The notes under the pieces are model-generated. The model saw nothing but the letters and a program-made list of their open reading frames with translations. It searched no databases and was not told the DNA's origin. Source: an uncultured Pelagibacteraceae bacterium (lineage in GTDB: Bacteria; Pseudomonadota; Alphaproteobacteria; Pelagibacterales; Pelagibacteraceae). From it: a stretch of DNA of 64,000 nucleotides. Position numbers and translations under genes: made by a program. The stretch spans positions 33,118 through 97,117 of the forward strand of contig CACBCE010000005.1 of the NCBI GenBank assembly GCA_902537665.1, written 5' to 3'. Shown here piece after piece: positions 48,255-57,443 of the stretch; within the stretch, counting starts at the first letter, position 1, and every line of letters begins with the position of its first letter.

Positions 48255-48898
48255 TCAAAAATTTTATCAACTAAATACAGGCCTAGGGCAACACAAGGAC
48301 CAATTCCAAAAGCAAATAACAAAGTTCCCGCACCCACAGTTCCACCTAAGTACCATCCAATACTAACAACAGAGATCTCTAAAAATGCTCTTACAGCAGC
48401 AACTGGTAAATTTGTTTTTTTTTGGATACCAATCATCAAACCATCTCTTGGTCCAGCTCCAAGATTAGATACTAAATAAATGCCTCCACCAATCCCAACT
48501 GTTATTACTGAAATTATTGCCAGAATTAATTGATAAAAGTAATTAGATGGGGTTGGAACAAATTTTATACAAAGATCGATCATGAATGCAATAATGATTG
48601 CATTAAGTATTGTTCCCATCCCTGGTTTTTGACCGAGCGGTATCCACAAAATTAAAACTGCAACACTAATCAAAAATGTTATTGTTCCTATACTCAAGTT
48701 AACATTTAAAGAAATACCTTGAGCTAAAACACTCCATGGAGAAGCACCAGTAAAAGATACAATTAATAGACCTTCTCCAAGACCAAATAACATCAAGCCA
48801 AAACATAAAAAAAAGAATGTAGAGAATTTTGGTTTAAAGTTATAAGGCTTATCTGAGCTCCAATTAACCCTTGGTATTTTCTTAATTTTTAAAAACAT
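48251..48898 (-). CDS. YczE/YitT-type membrane protein
   Basis: A 215-residue protein with about five hydrophobic segments. Repeated glycine motifs FGLGEGLLIVSFTGASPWSVLAQGIS and NLGAGPRDGLMIGIQKKTNLPVAAVRAFLEI are those of the YczE/YyaS/YitT group; the two halves look like an internal repeat (TGASPW / LGAGPRDGLM). Transport or membrane role unknown. It diverges from the DUF6134 gene with 50 bases between starts. Confidence 0.75.
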   Translation of the reverse strand: MFLKIKKIPRVNWSSDKPYNFKPKFSTFFFLCFGLMLFGLGEGLLIVSFTGASPWSVLAQGISLNVNLSIGTITFLISVAVLILWIPLGQKPGMGTILNAIIIAFMIDLCIKFVPTPSNYFYQLILAIISVITVGIGGGIYLVSNLGAGPRDGLMIGIQKKTNLPVAAVRAFLEISVVSIGWYLGGTVGAGTLLFAFGIGPCVALGLYLVDKIFD

Positions 48899-48948
48899 TT
48901 TAATAAATTATTTCTATTGTTAATAAAGTCTATTAAACTAGTTGTTAA

Positions 48949-49629
48949 ATGAAAAAAATTATAGTCATTTTATTTCTTTTTATTTATTCAACAAATTCAA
49001 TCGCTCATATTGGACATTACATTAAATACAACAAAATTGAGATGGAGATTTTTCGAAATGGTGAACTTATTGGCTATAATCATTATTTTTTTAATAGAAA
49101 TGGATCAGAAACTATTGTTACTAATCAAATTAAATTTGCAGTTAAGCTTTTGGGAGCAACCGTTTTCCAAGTTGAGGGTTATAGTGAAGAAAAATATTTC
49201 AAAGATCAATTAGTTTCTTATAATTCTAAAACTTTGCAAAACGACAAAAAAAAGTTCGTTAACTTAACATTTAATCAAAGAAATAAAAAGTTTGATGTCA
49301 AAGGCTCTTCATATAGTGGGGAAGCCTCAGCTGATAACGTGATTGGAAATTGGTGGAATCACAAAATTTTACAAGCAGGTTCTCAAATAAGTCCTATCTC
49401 AGGGAGTATTAAGGATCAAGTGGTAACTTTTTTAGGTAAAGAAAAAATAAATCTTTATGGAAAAGTTTATGACGTTGATCATTTTACACTGAAGTCTAAA
49501 GACATGAGTATACCGAAAGATAAAAGATTAGATTTTGATATTTGGTATGATCGTAAAAATTTAATGATATTAAAAGTATCCTATTCAAGAATGGGTAACT
49601 GGGAATATAAGTTAAAGAATTTTAATTAA
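48949..49629 (+). CDS. Exported DUF6134-like protein
   Basis: A 226-residue protein with signal peptide (MKKIIVILFLFIYSTNSIAH, cut after about 20). The body is beta-rich with IEMEIFRNGELIGYNHYFF, LGATVFQVEGYSEEKYFKDQLVSYNSKT and NVIGNWWNHKILQA. I take it as DUF6134 (periplasmic, unknown function) from the F-x-R-NG-x-x-IG-xH and W-W-N patterns. Ends overlap the convergent FAD oxidoreductase by 8 bases. Confidence 0.68.
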   Translation: MKKIIVILFLFIYSTNSIAHIGHYIKYNKIEMEIFRNGELIGYNHYFFNRNGSETIVTNQIKFAVKLLGATVFQVEGYSEEKYFKDQLVSYNSKTLQNDKKKFVNLTFNQRNKKFDVKGSSYSGEASADNVIGNWWNHKILQAGSQISPISGSIKDQVVTFLGKEKINLYGKVYDVDHFTLKSKDMSIPKDKRLDFDIWYDRKNLMILKVSYSRMGNWEYKLKNFN

Positions 49630-50602
49630 TTTCTCTTGAGATTTTTTTAAATAAATCATGTGCACTTATCCATCCTGACTCTAATCTAGGTCCGACAAAC
49701 CAATCGGCACAAACACCAAATCTTTTCCTAGGATCCCAATAACTTTTAATTTTAAATGGTTTCGAATTTGAAGAGTATCGCCAACCGTGATTAAGTGAAT
49801 AATAAATCTTTGTTTTTTTGATATTTGAAAGTTTAAAAAATTTATCGATCATAATTTTTGAATTTTCTTTTTTGTTATTCTTGTTTTTATTAATCTTTTT
49901 ATTTGCCCATTTAAATGTACTTTGAAGAGTCCATAAATCATATTTTGATTTAAATCTTTTTTTTGAGTTTTCATTCCCTGCCCAGCCAAGGATTGGATCT
50001 TCAAAAAAATAGCTACTTTTTGAATTCTTTCTTTTTTTAATTGCAATCATAGTAGTAATATTTGCATCCATTTTTATGGATTTTCTTAAAAAAGAATTAT
50101 TAATAAATTTCTTAGAAAGTTTTTTTAATTGTGGAAAAGGACAAGTCAAAATTAAGTTTTTAAAGGATCTTAATTTTCCGTCGTCAAATAACAAATACCA
50201 GAGTTTATTTTTATAATAGATTTTTTTCAATTCACTATGATATTTGCAATTAATTTTCTTAAGCAAATGTTTACTAATATCATTGTTTCCATTTTTACCA
50301 ATTACTTTTAAATGTTTTTTATCCTCTTTTTTTTTCGAATTAAGAAAAACATGTTTGCCTCTCCATACTTTTAAAATTCTTTTTTTTATTAAATCTTTAG
50401 TAAATTTTTTAAATTCCTTAGTTTTTGGTGATATATACTGAGTACCATGATCAAAACCTGTTTTGCCTTTTATTCTTTTAAAAGATGCACGACCCCCAGG
50501 ACCTCTTGCTTTGTCGAACAAAATTACTGAATATCTTTTATTTAGGAGATTTGCAATTGTGGATCCAGATATACCAGAGCCAATTATACAAAATTCGCTC
50601 AT
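49622..50602 (-). CDS. Renalase-like FAD/NAD(P) oxidoreductase
   Basis: A 326-residue flavoprotein with the dinucleotide fold FCIIGSGISGSTIANLLNKRY, FDKARGPGGRASFKR and FDHGTQYISPKTKEF, the pattern of bacterial renalase-like amine-oxidase relatives. The C-terminal FAD motif is GVCADWFVGPRLESGWISAHDL. Substrate unknown. Its ATG overlaps the tldE stop (ATGA), so it may be translated with tldD/tldE. The lysine content is very high, as for many proteins here. Confidence 0.8.
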   Translation of the reverse strand: MSEFCIIGSGISGSTIANLLNKRYSVILFDKARGPGGRASFKRIKGKTGFDHGTQYISPKTKEFKKFTKDLIKKRILKVWRGKHVFLNSKKKEDKKHLKVIGKNGNNDISKHLLKKINCKYHSELKKIYYKNKLWYLLFDDGKLRSFKNLILTCPFPQLKKLSKKFINNSFLRKSIKMDANITTMIAIKKRKNSKSSYFFEDPILGWAGNENSKKRFKSKYDLWTLQSTFKWANKKINKNKNNKKENSKIMIDKFFKLSNIKKTKIYYSLNHGWRYSSNSKPFKIKSYWDPRKRFGVCADWFVGPRLESGWISAHDLFKKISREIN

Positions 50603-51915
50603 TTACCAGCAACAACCATTCCCTCTATTAACATGGTTGGTGAGTTAGTTGCATATTTAAACTCCAAATCATTTGCTAAAGTGATATTTTGAAAAATATC
50701 TTTAAAATTACCTGCTATGGTAATTTCATTTATTGGATATTTAAATTCACCATTTTCAACTAAAAACCCTGTTGCTCCAACTGAATAATCTCCGGTCACA
50801 ATATTACTTCCATGTCCTATTGTTTCTGTAATATAGAGACTTTTTGAATTTGAGTTCAGTAAATCTTTAAAACTAATATTTCCATTTTCAAAATAAAGAT
50901 TACTTGTTCCTCCACATCTTCCATTAGATTTAAGATTTAATTTTTTTCCATTATAAGTATCAATCAGATAATGCTTCAAAATTCCGTGATCCACTAATTT
51001 AAGTGTGTCAGTCTTTACCCCTTCACTATCAAAATTTCTTGAGCCTAATCCTTTAAGCATATCAGGTTTGTCAAATACATTAATTTTATCTGAGAATATT
51101 TTTTGATTAACTTTATCCTTTAAAAAAGAAGTTCCTCTTGATATTGCTGATGAAGAAATAGCGCTTGCAAAAGTACTTAATATTCCCTTAGCTATTCTTT
51201 TATCAAAAATTATAGCAATTTTCTCACTCCCAATTTTTTTTGGACTTAATTTTCTAATAGTTTGATTAGCAGCTAGATTGCCTAACTCGTCTGCATCATC
51301 TAGGTCTTTAAGAAAACATTTGCTAGAGTATTCGTAATCTCTTTCCATGCTTTTTTCATCTTTTGCAACTGTTACACTTGATGCTGTAAATGAAGATGTT
51401 TTGTAACCATCACAAAAACCTTCGCTATTAGCCAAAACAAAATTAGATTTATTTTGAGTAAAACTAGACTCAGTATTAACAATTTTTTTGTCGTTTGAAG
51501 CAGCAGCCTCTAATTTTTTTAAATAATCTATTTTTTGATTATTCGCTATATGGCTATCATCATAGAGATCTAAATCTTTAACCTCTCTTGCCAATAAATC
51601 TTTGTCCGGCAAAGAATTGAATTCATCCTCAGGAGTATTTTTTGTAGTTTCTAGACATTTTTCAATCAAAATATTCAAATTATCAGAGAGTAAATTAGAT
51701 GAAGATATTGATGATTTTTTTTTACCAACGTAGGTAGTGATACTTATGCCTAGATCATCTGACCTGTTAGCTTCATCCAATTTTTTATTTCTAAAATTAA
51801 CAGTTTCAGAAACTGAATTTTTTACAACCACACTTGAGTCTGTTGCACCTAATTTCTTCGCTAAATCTAAACAATATGATGCTTTTTTCTTTAAAAATTC
51901 TTGATCCTTAACCAT
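50599..51915 (-). CDS. tldE: TldE/PmbA peptidase subunit
   Basis: The non-metal partner of the TldD/TldE protease, 438 residues. It starts with the tandem coiled N-domain (FRNKKLDEANRSDDLGISITTYVG) and ends with the C-terminal core GGTSNLYFENGNISFKDLL, ITETIGHGSNIVTGDYSVGATGFLVENGE and ITIAGNF. It lacks the HEXXXH motif, as expected. TldD/E unfolds and trims peptides, for example microcin precursors; no bacteriocin gene is visible here. It starts one base after tldD. Confidence 0.93.
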   Translation of the reverse strand: MVKDQEFLKKKASYCLDLAKKLGATDSSVVVKNSVSETVNFRNKKLDEANRSDDLGISITTYVGKKKSSISSSNLLSDNLNILIEKCLETTKNTPEDEFNSLPDKDLLAREVKDLDLYDDSHIANNQKIDYLKKLEAAASNDKKIVNTESSFTQNKSNFVLANSEGFCDGYKTSSFTASSVTVAKDEKSMERDYEYSSKCFLKDLDDADELGNLAANQTIRKLSPKKIGSEKIAIIFDKRIAKGILSTFASAISSSAISRGTSFLKDKVNQKIFSDKINVFDKPDMLKGLGSRNFDSEGVKTDTLKLVDHGILKHYLIDTYNGKKLNLKSNGRCGGTSNLYFENGNISFKDLLNSNSKSLYITETIGHGSNIVTGDYSVGATGFLVENGEFKYPINEITIAGNFKDIFQNITLANDLEFKYATNSPTMLIEGMVVAGK

Positions 51916-53337
51916 TTAAAGTTTCGTACCGCCTACAGTCATCTTATCGATTAATATTGATGGCTGTGCAACACCTACAGGTACACCTTGTCCAGCTTTA
52001 CCACATGTCCCAATACCAGGATCCATCATCATATCATTCCCTACCATAGAAACTTCTTTTAAAATTGAAGGACCGTCACCAATTAACGTTGCACCTTTAA
52101 TCGGTGATCCAATTTTACCATCAATAATTTCATAAGCTTCAGTGCAATTAAATACAAATTTTCCAGATGTAATATCAACTTGTCCACCACCAAAACTAAC
52201 TGCGAAAATACCTTTGTCGACAGCTTTAATCATTTCTTCTTGGGTTTGCTTACCGCTTAGCATCATCGTATTTCTCATTCTTGGTAGAACTATATGTCTA
52301 TAGTTTTCTCTTCTTCCACTACCAGTGGATCTTGTTTTCATCAAACGTGCATTAAGCCTGTCTTGCATAAAATTTTTTAAAATTCCATTTTCAATTAAAA
52401 CAGTCTTTTCTGTTGGTGTTCCTTCATCGTCAATTGTAAGACTGCCTCTTCTATTATCAATGGTACCGTCATCAATAATTGTAACTCCTTCACTTGCAAC
52501 TTTTTGGCCCATCAGATTATGAAATGCTGAAGTTTTCTTTCTATTAAAATCTCCCTCTAAACCATGACCAACAGCCTCATGAATTAATATTGCTGGCCAT
52601 CCAGGTCCGAGCACAACCTTCATCTCACCTGCTGGCGCGGGTTTACTCTCCAAATTTACTGATGCTATCCTTAAAGCTTCATCACAAACACTTTTCCAAT
52701 TTTCATCTTTCAAATATGATTCGTAAGATTGTCTTCCACCAACACCGTATACACCTGATTCTTTTCTGCCATTTTTCTCCACCATAACTGATACATTAAA
52801 TCTTACTAAAGGACGGACATCTGACAAAGTCTCTCCACCAGATCTAATTATTTCTACAGACTTTTGCTCTCCCAAAAAATTAGCTGTAACTTGTTTAACC
52901 TTATCACCTTTAGATCGTAAATAATCATTTACATCGTTCAATATTTTAATTTTTTCATTAAGAGATTTTTGCTCAATAGGATTAATATTATCATAATACT
53001 TTTTATTTGATTTAGGAATTTCGTGATTGTAAGTACCTTTGACAGATTTTAATGTTGACTTTAAATTTTCTGAAGATTGTTTTAAAGAATTCTTAGAAAT
53101 CTCATTAGAATGAGAATAAGCGACCACTTCGTCAGATATAGCTCTAAAACCAAATCCTAAATCTGAATTATAACTGGAATTTTTAATTTTGTTATCGTCT
53201 AATAATATCGACTCAGATTTCGAATTTTCCAAATACAATTCGCCATCGTCACATTTTTGCAAAGTGTCTGAAATAATACTCTCAGCTTCTTTTCTAGATA
53301 GGTCGGATTTTTTAAAAAAATTACTCATAATAGACAT
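51916..53337 (-). CDS. tldD: TldD metallopeptidase subunit
   Basis: The 473-residue metal-binding half of TldD/TldE. The zinc motif is HEAVGHGLEGD (HEXXXH) near residue 250 and a further Cys ligand is in the C-terminal GIGTCGKAGQGVPVG. TSGKFVFNCTEAYEI and RRENYRHIVLPRMRNT are also family blocks. Two in-frame ATGs exist (53337 and 53328); the first is used. The 85-base gap upstream separates it from the divergent DCC gene. Confidence 0.95.
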   Translation of the reverse strand: MSIMSNFFKKSDLSRKEAESIISDTLQKCDDGELYLENSKSESILLDDNKIKNSSYNSDLGFGFRAISDEVVAYSHSNEISKNSLKQSSENLKSTLKSVKGTYNHEIPKSNKKYYDNINPIEQKSLNEKIKILNDVNDYLRSKGDKVKQVTANFLGEQKSVEIIRSGGETLSDVRPLVRFNVSVMVEKNGRKESGVYGVGGRQSYESYLKDENWKSVCDEALRIASVNLESKPAPAGEMKVVLGPGWPAILIHEAVGHGLEGDFNRKKTSAFHNLMGQKVASEGVTIIDDGTIDNRRGSLTIDDEGTPTEKTVLIENGILKNFMQDRLNARLMKTRSTGSGRRENYRHIVLPRMRNTMMLSGKQTQEEMIKAVDKGIFAVSFGGGQVDITSGKFVFNCTEAYEIIDGKIGSPIKGATLIGDGPSILKEVSMVGNDMMMDPGIGTCGKAGQGVPVGVAQPSILIDKMTVGGTKL

Positions 53338-53422
53338 TAAATAGATTGTTTCATAAAATTTTCAACTAGAGTATTTTACGCATGTACATATCTGAGACAA
53401 ATTAGTAATAAGTTCATTTATT

Positions 53423-53779
53423 ATGAAAGTTTACTTTAATAATTCTTGTAAAATTTGTAAGGCCGAAATTGATCTTTATAAAAAAGAAAAAATTGATGAA
53501 ATTGATTGGGTTGATATCACAGATAATGAATTGGCTGAAAAGGAAACATCTAAAGATAGTAAACAACTTTTAAGAAGGCTTCATATCAAAGATGGTGAGA
53601 AAGTTTTAGGAGGTGCAGAGGCATTTTTATTATTATGGAAAAAAATGCCCAAATATAAATTTCTTTATAAATTTTTTAAATTACCAATCATCTTTAATAT
53701 ATTTTCAGTTGTATATGAAATAGTAGCCTTTTTTCTTTACTTAAAAAATAAAAAGCAACTAAAAAAATCTAACTTGTGA
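53423..53779 (+). CDS. DCC-family (DUF393) thiol-disulfide protein
   Basis: A 118-residue protein beginning KVYFNNSCKICKAEIDLYKK, the D-x-x-CxxC variant of the DCC family with C-K-I-C as the redox pair (the usual first residue Asp is Asn here), followed by WVDITDNE, LRRLHIKDGEKVLGGAEAFLLLW and a hydrophobic C-terminus. Proteins of this family are thioredoxin-like, of unknown partner. Overlaps the convergent membrane gene by 11 bases. Confidence 0.78.
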   Translation: MKVYFNNSCKICKAEIDLYKKEKIDEIDWVDITDNELAEKETSKDSKQLLRRLHIKDGEKVLGGAEAFLLLWKKMPKYKFLYKFFKLPIIFNIFSVVYEIVAFFLYLKNKKQLKKSNL

Positions 53780-54062
53780 AAAATAATAAAAATTTACTTA
53801 ATAAAGACATGGAGGATACAAACATTACTAAGACTATTGAATACATTAGTAATATAATTTTATTTTTTTTTCTTCTTAATCTAACAAAATCTTTATCATC
53901 CAAATCAGAAATGTCTCTCTCACCAACTACTGGATAATCATAAGTAAATCGCCACGTACTTTCACCAAGTCTTGGGTCTAATTTATTATAATATGTGATC
54001 CACGCAATAATGTATCTGAAAATCAAATATAAAATTATTAAAAAGGTAGATCCCAAAATCAT
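53769..54062 (-). CDS. Two-helix membrane protein of unknown function
   Basis: A 97-residue protein with a hydrophobic segment at each end (about 3-22 and 69-94) and a charged middle TWRFTYDYPVVGERDISDLDDKDFVRLRRKKNK. The long conserved-looking loop suggests a specific role, but I do not recognise a family. It follows the lysine-rich coiled-coil gene by 30 bases on the same strand. The convergent overlap with the DCC gene and good codon use support it being real. Confidence 0.6.
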   Translation of the reverse strand: MILGSTFLIILYLIFRYIIAWITYYNKLDPRLGESTWRFTYDYPVVGERDISDLDDKDFVRLRRKKNKIILLMYSIVLVMFVSSMSLLSKFLLFFTS

Positions 54063-54092
54063 ATAAGATAATATCTAATAAATAATAAATGT

Positions 54093-55292
54093 TTAATTAT
54101 TATTTTTAGCTCTTTTCCTTGCAATGAGCTGTGTTAAAGAGTCTACCATGGTGTCTGAAGCTTTAAAGATGTCCACATTTCTAAACTCATGAGAAAGATT
54201 TTTTTCAGGGTTTGTTTTATCCTCAATGACAATTCCTTCGTCTGGAGAATTATTTTTAATATAAATTAATAATAACCACTCATCATCTGATGACTCGTCC
54301 CATTTAATAAAAACCTCTCCAGTTTCAAATCGTCTATCTATGCATCGAAAAATAGACATGTCTCGTGTAATGTGTCTCTTATTTAGTTGAAATACTAAAC
54401 TACTTGCACTTCTATAAAAGCTCTCAAGTGCAAATTCAACTTTTTGTCTTGCTAATGTATATTCTTTTTCTTTTTCTAATAAGGTTTCTCTGTCCTCGTC
54501 ACCTTGAAGTTTAACACCTAATGCCTCAACTCTTTCTTTGATTTTTTGATCTCTGAGTAATCTGTATTTTTCTTTTAATTTATCAATTCTCTCTTGTAGT
54601 CCAGAATAATCATCTCTTTTTTCTTTTAAGGAAATTTTTTCAAGCTTTTCTAATTCTTTAACTTCTCTTATTCTGAATTTTTCAATTTGTTTATCTAATC
54701 TTAATTGTTTTAAAAATTGTTTTTGCTTTTCTGCTTGTTCAATTCTTAAAAGCGCTTGTTCTTTTCTTAGAAATAATTTTATGTCTTTTGTTCTCTGTTT
54801 TTCTAATCTTTCCTCTTCTTTTAGAGTTTGCTCCCTCAGCTTTAATCTTAAATTTTCTTCTTCTTTTCTTTTCTCCGCTTCTTCGATTTTTTCTTTTCTC
54901 TCTCTTTCAATTTTTTCTATTTTAATTCTTCTTTTTTCATCAGTTTTTAATATCTTATAGTCAGAAATTACCTCTGAAATTTTGTCAAAAAAACTCTGAA
55001 TGTTTTTTTCTAAATTAAAATTAAATTTGAAATTAAATTGAGGTTTGAGAGATAATTGAAATTTAACTAGTTTTAAAACTAGGCTATCTTTCTTTTTTTT
55101 TTTAATATTTGTCTGGTAATTGACTTTTTTTGGTTTTTTAGACTTATTTTTTCTCTTTTTTTTAATTAACTTGTTTTTTCTATGTTTATTAGAGATTTTT
55201 CTAATTTTATTTATTTTTCTTTTAACTTTGTTAACTCTATTTTTCTTTTTAGTTTTTGATTTTTTTTTTGATTTTTTTTGTTTTTTTTTCAT
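54093..55292 (-). CDS. Lysine-rich histone-tail-like coiled-coil protein
   Basis: A 399-residue protein in three parts. Residues 1-70 hold 34 Lys and 5 Arg with almost no hydrophobic residues, like a histone H1 tail. Residues about 100-285 are a nearly unbroken charged coiled coil (for example KIERERKEKIEEAEKRKEEE). Residues about 290-399 look globular: FYRSASSLVFQLNKRHITRDM, CIDRRFETGEVFIKWDESSDDEWLLLIYIKN, then FRNVDIFKASDTMVDSLTQLIARK. No signal peptide or membrane helix. Could bind DNA, RNA or the ribosome. Family not recognised. Confidence 0.72.
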   Translation of the reverse strand: MKKKQKKSKKKSKTKKKNRVNKVKRKINKIRKISNKHRKNKLIKKKRKNKSKKPKKVNYQTNIKKKKKDSLVLKLVKFQLSLKPQFNFKFNFNLEKNIQSFFDKISEVISDYKILKTDEKRRIKIEKIERERKEKIEEAEKRKEEENLRLKLREQTLKEEERLEKQRTKDIKLFLRKEQALLRIEQAEKQKQFLKQLRLDKQIEKFRIREVKELEKLEKISLKEKRDDYSGLQERIDKLKEKYRLLRDQKIKERVEALGVKLQGDEDRETLLEKEKEYTLARQKVEFALESFYRSASSLVFQLNKRHITRDMSIFRCIDRRFETGEVFIKWDESSDDEWLLLIYIKNNSPDEGIVIEDKTNPEKNLSHEFRNVDIFKASDTMVDSLTQLIARKRAKNNN

Positions 55293-55321
55293 TTCTAAGA
55301 AGAAATGACCCTATCAATAAT

Positions 55322-56509
55322 TTATTGATAAATATAGTCTCTAGTCACAGGTGTTGATCTATAATTTTTAGTAAGTTGAAATTGATATACAACTTGATCT
55401 CCCCACTTGAATGCCATTTCACAACCAGCGAGATAAAACTCCCACATCCTAAAAAATTTTTCATCAAACATTTGGATAATTTTATCTTTATTTTTTAAGC
55501 AATTTTCTTTCCAATGTCTCAACGTGTGTGCGTAATGAAGTCTCAAAACCTCAATATCTGTTACTATTAAGCCAGCTTTTTCAATAGGGTTAGTTACTTC
55601 ACTTAAACTTGGAGTATAACCACCAGGAAAGATATATTTCGTAATCCATGGATGAGGATCTCTTGGAGGATTTACAGATCCAATGGTGTGTATCAGTGAA
55701 ACCCCATCTTCTTTTAATATTTTTTCGATTTTTTTAAAAAATTTCTTATAAAATTTCCTTCCAACATGTTCAAACATCCCAACACTTACTATTCTATCAA
55801 ATTTTTCGTTTAACTCTCTATAATCCATTAGTTTGAACTTTACTTGGTTCTCTAAATTCAATTCTTTAGCTTTTTGGTTGCAATAATTAAGTTGGTTCTC
55901 TGATAAAGTAATACCTGTTACCTCACATTGAGCACTTTTGGCTATATCGATTGCGAGTGAACCCCAGCCACATCCAATATCTAAAACTTTTTGATTAGGT
56001 TTTATATTTAATTTTTTAATTATATGTTGAATTTTATTATTTTGAGCTTTTTCTAAACTATCATTTTCATTTTTAAAATATGCACAAGAATATTGTCTTT
56101 TTGGATCTAAAAATAAGTCATACAAGTCGTCCTTAATATCATAATGGTGAGATACATTCATTTTGGATTTTTTAATAAAATTAAAATTAGTTAAATATCT
56201 ATATGATCCCCTTAATCTATTAATTAAATAACTGAAAAAGTTTAATTCTCCCCTTCCAAAATTCATTAAGGCAAGATCTAAAAAATCTGTAAGTGTGCCA
56301 TTTTCAATTACAATTTCACCATTAGTATATGCCTCACCAAAATATAAATCAGGATGGAATAACAACTTATAATGAAGATTTTTATTTAAAATTTTTAATT
56401 TAATAGGGTTATTGTCTGGTTCTCCAATAATATAATCTTTAGAATTAGCATCAGTTAATACAAAACCACCTTTTTTAAAAATTTTATTAAGAAATCTTGC
56501 TAATTGCAT
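55322..56509 (-). CDS. cfa: Cyclopropane-fatty-acyl-phospholipid synthase
   Basis: A 395-residue SAM-dependent enzyme that cyclopropanates unsaturated membrane lipids. Seen: SHHYDIKDDLYDLFLD-x-x-RQYSCAYF, SAM site VLDIGCGWGSLAIDIA, IVSVGMFEHVGRKFY, HTIGSVNPPRDPHPWITKYIFPGGYTPSLSEV and the C-terminal RMWEFYLAGCEMAFKWGDQVVYQFQL. Product could also be another methylated fatty acid. It starts one base after the upstream aldolase stop. Confidence 0.92.
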   Translation of the reverse strand: MQLARFLNKIFKKGGFVLTDANSKDYIIGEPDNNPIKLKILNKNLHYKLLFHPDLYFGEAYTNGEIVIENGTLTDFLDLALMNFGRGELNFFSYLINRLRGSYRYLTNFNFIKKSKMNVSHHYDIKDDLYDLFLDPKRQYSCAYFKNENDSLEKAQNNKIQHIIKKLNIKPNQKVLDIGCGWGSLAIDIAKSAQCEVTGITLSENQLNYCNQKAKELNLENQVKFKLMDYRELNEKFDRIVSVGMFEHVGRKFYKKFFKKIEKILKEDGVSLIHTIGSVNPPRDPHPWITKYIFPGGYTPSLSEVTNPIEKAGLIVTDIEVLRLHYAHTLRHWKENCLKNKDKIIQMFDEKFFRMWEFYLAGCEMAFKWGDQVVYQFQLTKNYRSTPVTRDYIYQ

Positions 56510-56510
56510 T

Positions 56511-57395
56511 TTATGCCGCCAGGGTTGATTTATTATAAAATTCTAAATCTTTTAATCTATTCATTAATTCTTCCTCGTCATTTTGATTTAAAAGACTTAG
56601 TGGTGGTAAAATATTTTTATATATTTTGTCATTTTGTGCACAATAAGTATGTAAAGCTGAAATTAGATTATATTTATCAAAAGTGCTTCTCACATTGCAT
56701 AACTTATCATTATGTAACTGCTTTTTTCCAGCAAAAAAATCATCATAAACTTGCCTAGACAATTCTGCTGTAACGTTGCATGTTGCAGTTATTATACCAG
56801 AACATCCTAATTCCAAACCTTTTAACAATTTAATTTCTGAACCAGGTAAAATTGAAAAATTTTTAAGTTTTAAATTTTCGTATAAATTGTAAGAGCTATC
56901 TTTTACTCCAACTATTTGTTCTGGAAATTTATTGACAAGTGTCTCTACACTCTTCAAACTAAATTTGTAACCACTAAGTTTTTCAAAATTATAAAGAATA
57001 ATTTTACAATCCGGCACCGAATAAATTATTCTAGAATAAAAATCTAAAGCCTCTGTATCACCATAGCTATAATAAGCAGGAGGCATAATTAAAAATTTAT
57101 TTAGATTCAATGAGATTGCTATCTTCATAAAATTTATTGTTTCACCTAAAGAGTTTAGACCTGTGCCAATTATATGTTTATCCTGATATTTGCTTTTTGA
57201 AAGATTATTTAGTAAGTCAATTTTTTCTGAAATGGGTATTAATTGAGACTGACCTGTGCTGCCAAATATTACCGTGCCATGACAGCCTTGATCGATAAGT
57301 TTCTCAGCATGCATTATTGTTTTTTCAACATTCAAGCTTAAATCATTGTTAAGCACTGACATCGAAGCAGCAAAAATTCCACTTATTTTTGTCAT
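56511..57395 (-). CDS. DapA-superfamily aldolase, substrate unknown
   Basis: A 294-residue class I aldolase of the dihydrodipicolinate synthase/N-acetylneuraminate lyase superfamily. It has the Schiff-base lysine K165 in VGVKDSSYN, the catalytic Tyr135 in LYNFEKLSG and the carboxylate loop GSTGQSQL (46-53, normally GTTGE). The Arg that in true DapA follows LYN-x-P-x-R-TG is replaced by Leu, and MPPAYYSYGDTEALDFY resembles 2-keto-3-deoxy sugar-acid aldolases. So lysine synthesis is unlikely; a keto-acid aldolase is more probable. It heads a minus-strand run with cfa. Confidence 0.8.
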   Translation of the reverse strand: MTKISGIFAASMSVLNNDLSLNVEKTIMHAEKLIDQGCHGTVIFGSTGQSQLIPISEKIDLLNNLSKSKYQDKHIIGTGLNSLGETINFMKIAISLNLNKFLIMPPAYYSYGDTEALDFYSRIIYSVPDCKIILYNFEKLSGYKFSLKSVETLVNKFPEQIVGVKDSSYNLYENLKLKNFSILPGSEIKLLKGLELGCSGIITATCNVTAELSRQVYDDFFAGKKQLHNDKLCNVRSTFDKYNLISALHTYCAQNDKIYKNILPPLSLLNQNDEEELMNRLKDLEFYNKSTLAA

Positions 57396-57443
57396 AATAA
57401 AAATTTATATAAAAATATACTCAGTAAAGTTTATAAATACTAT

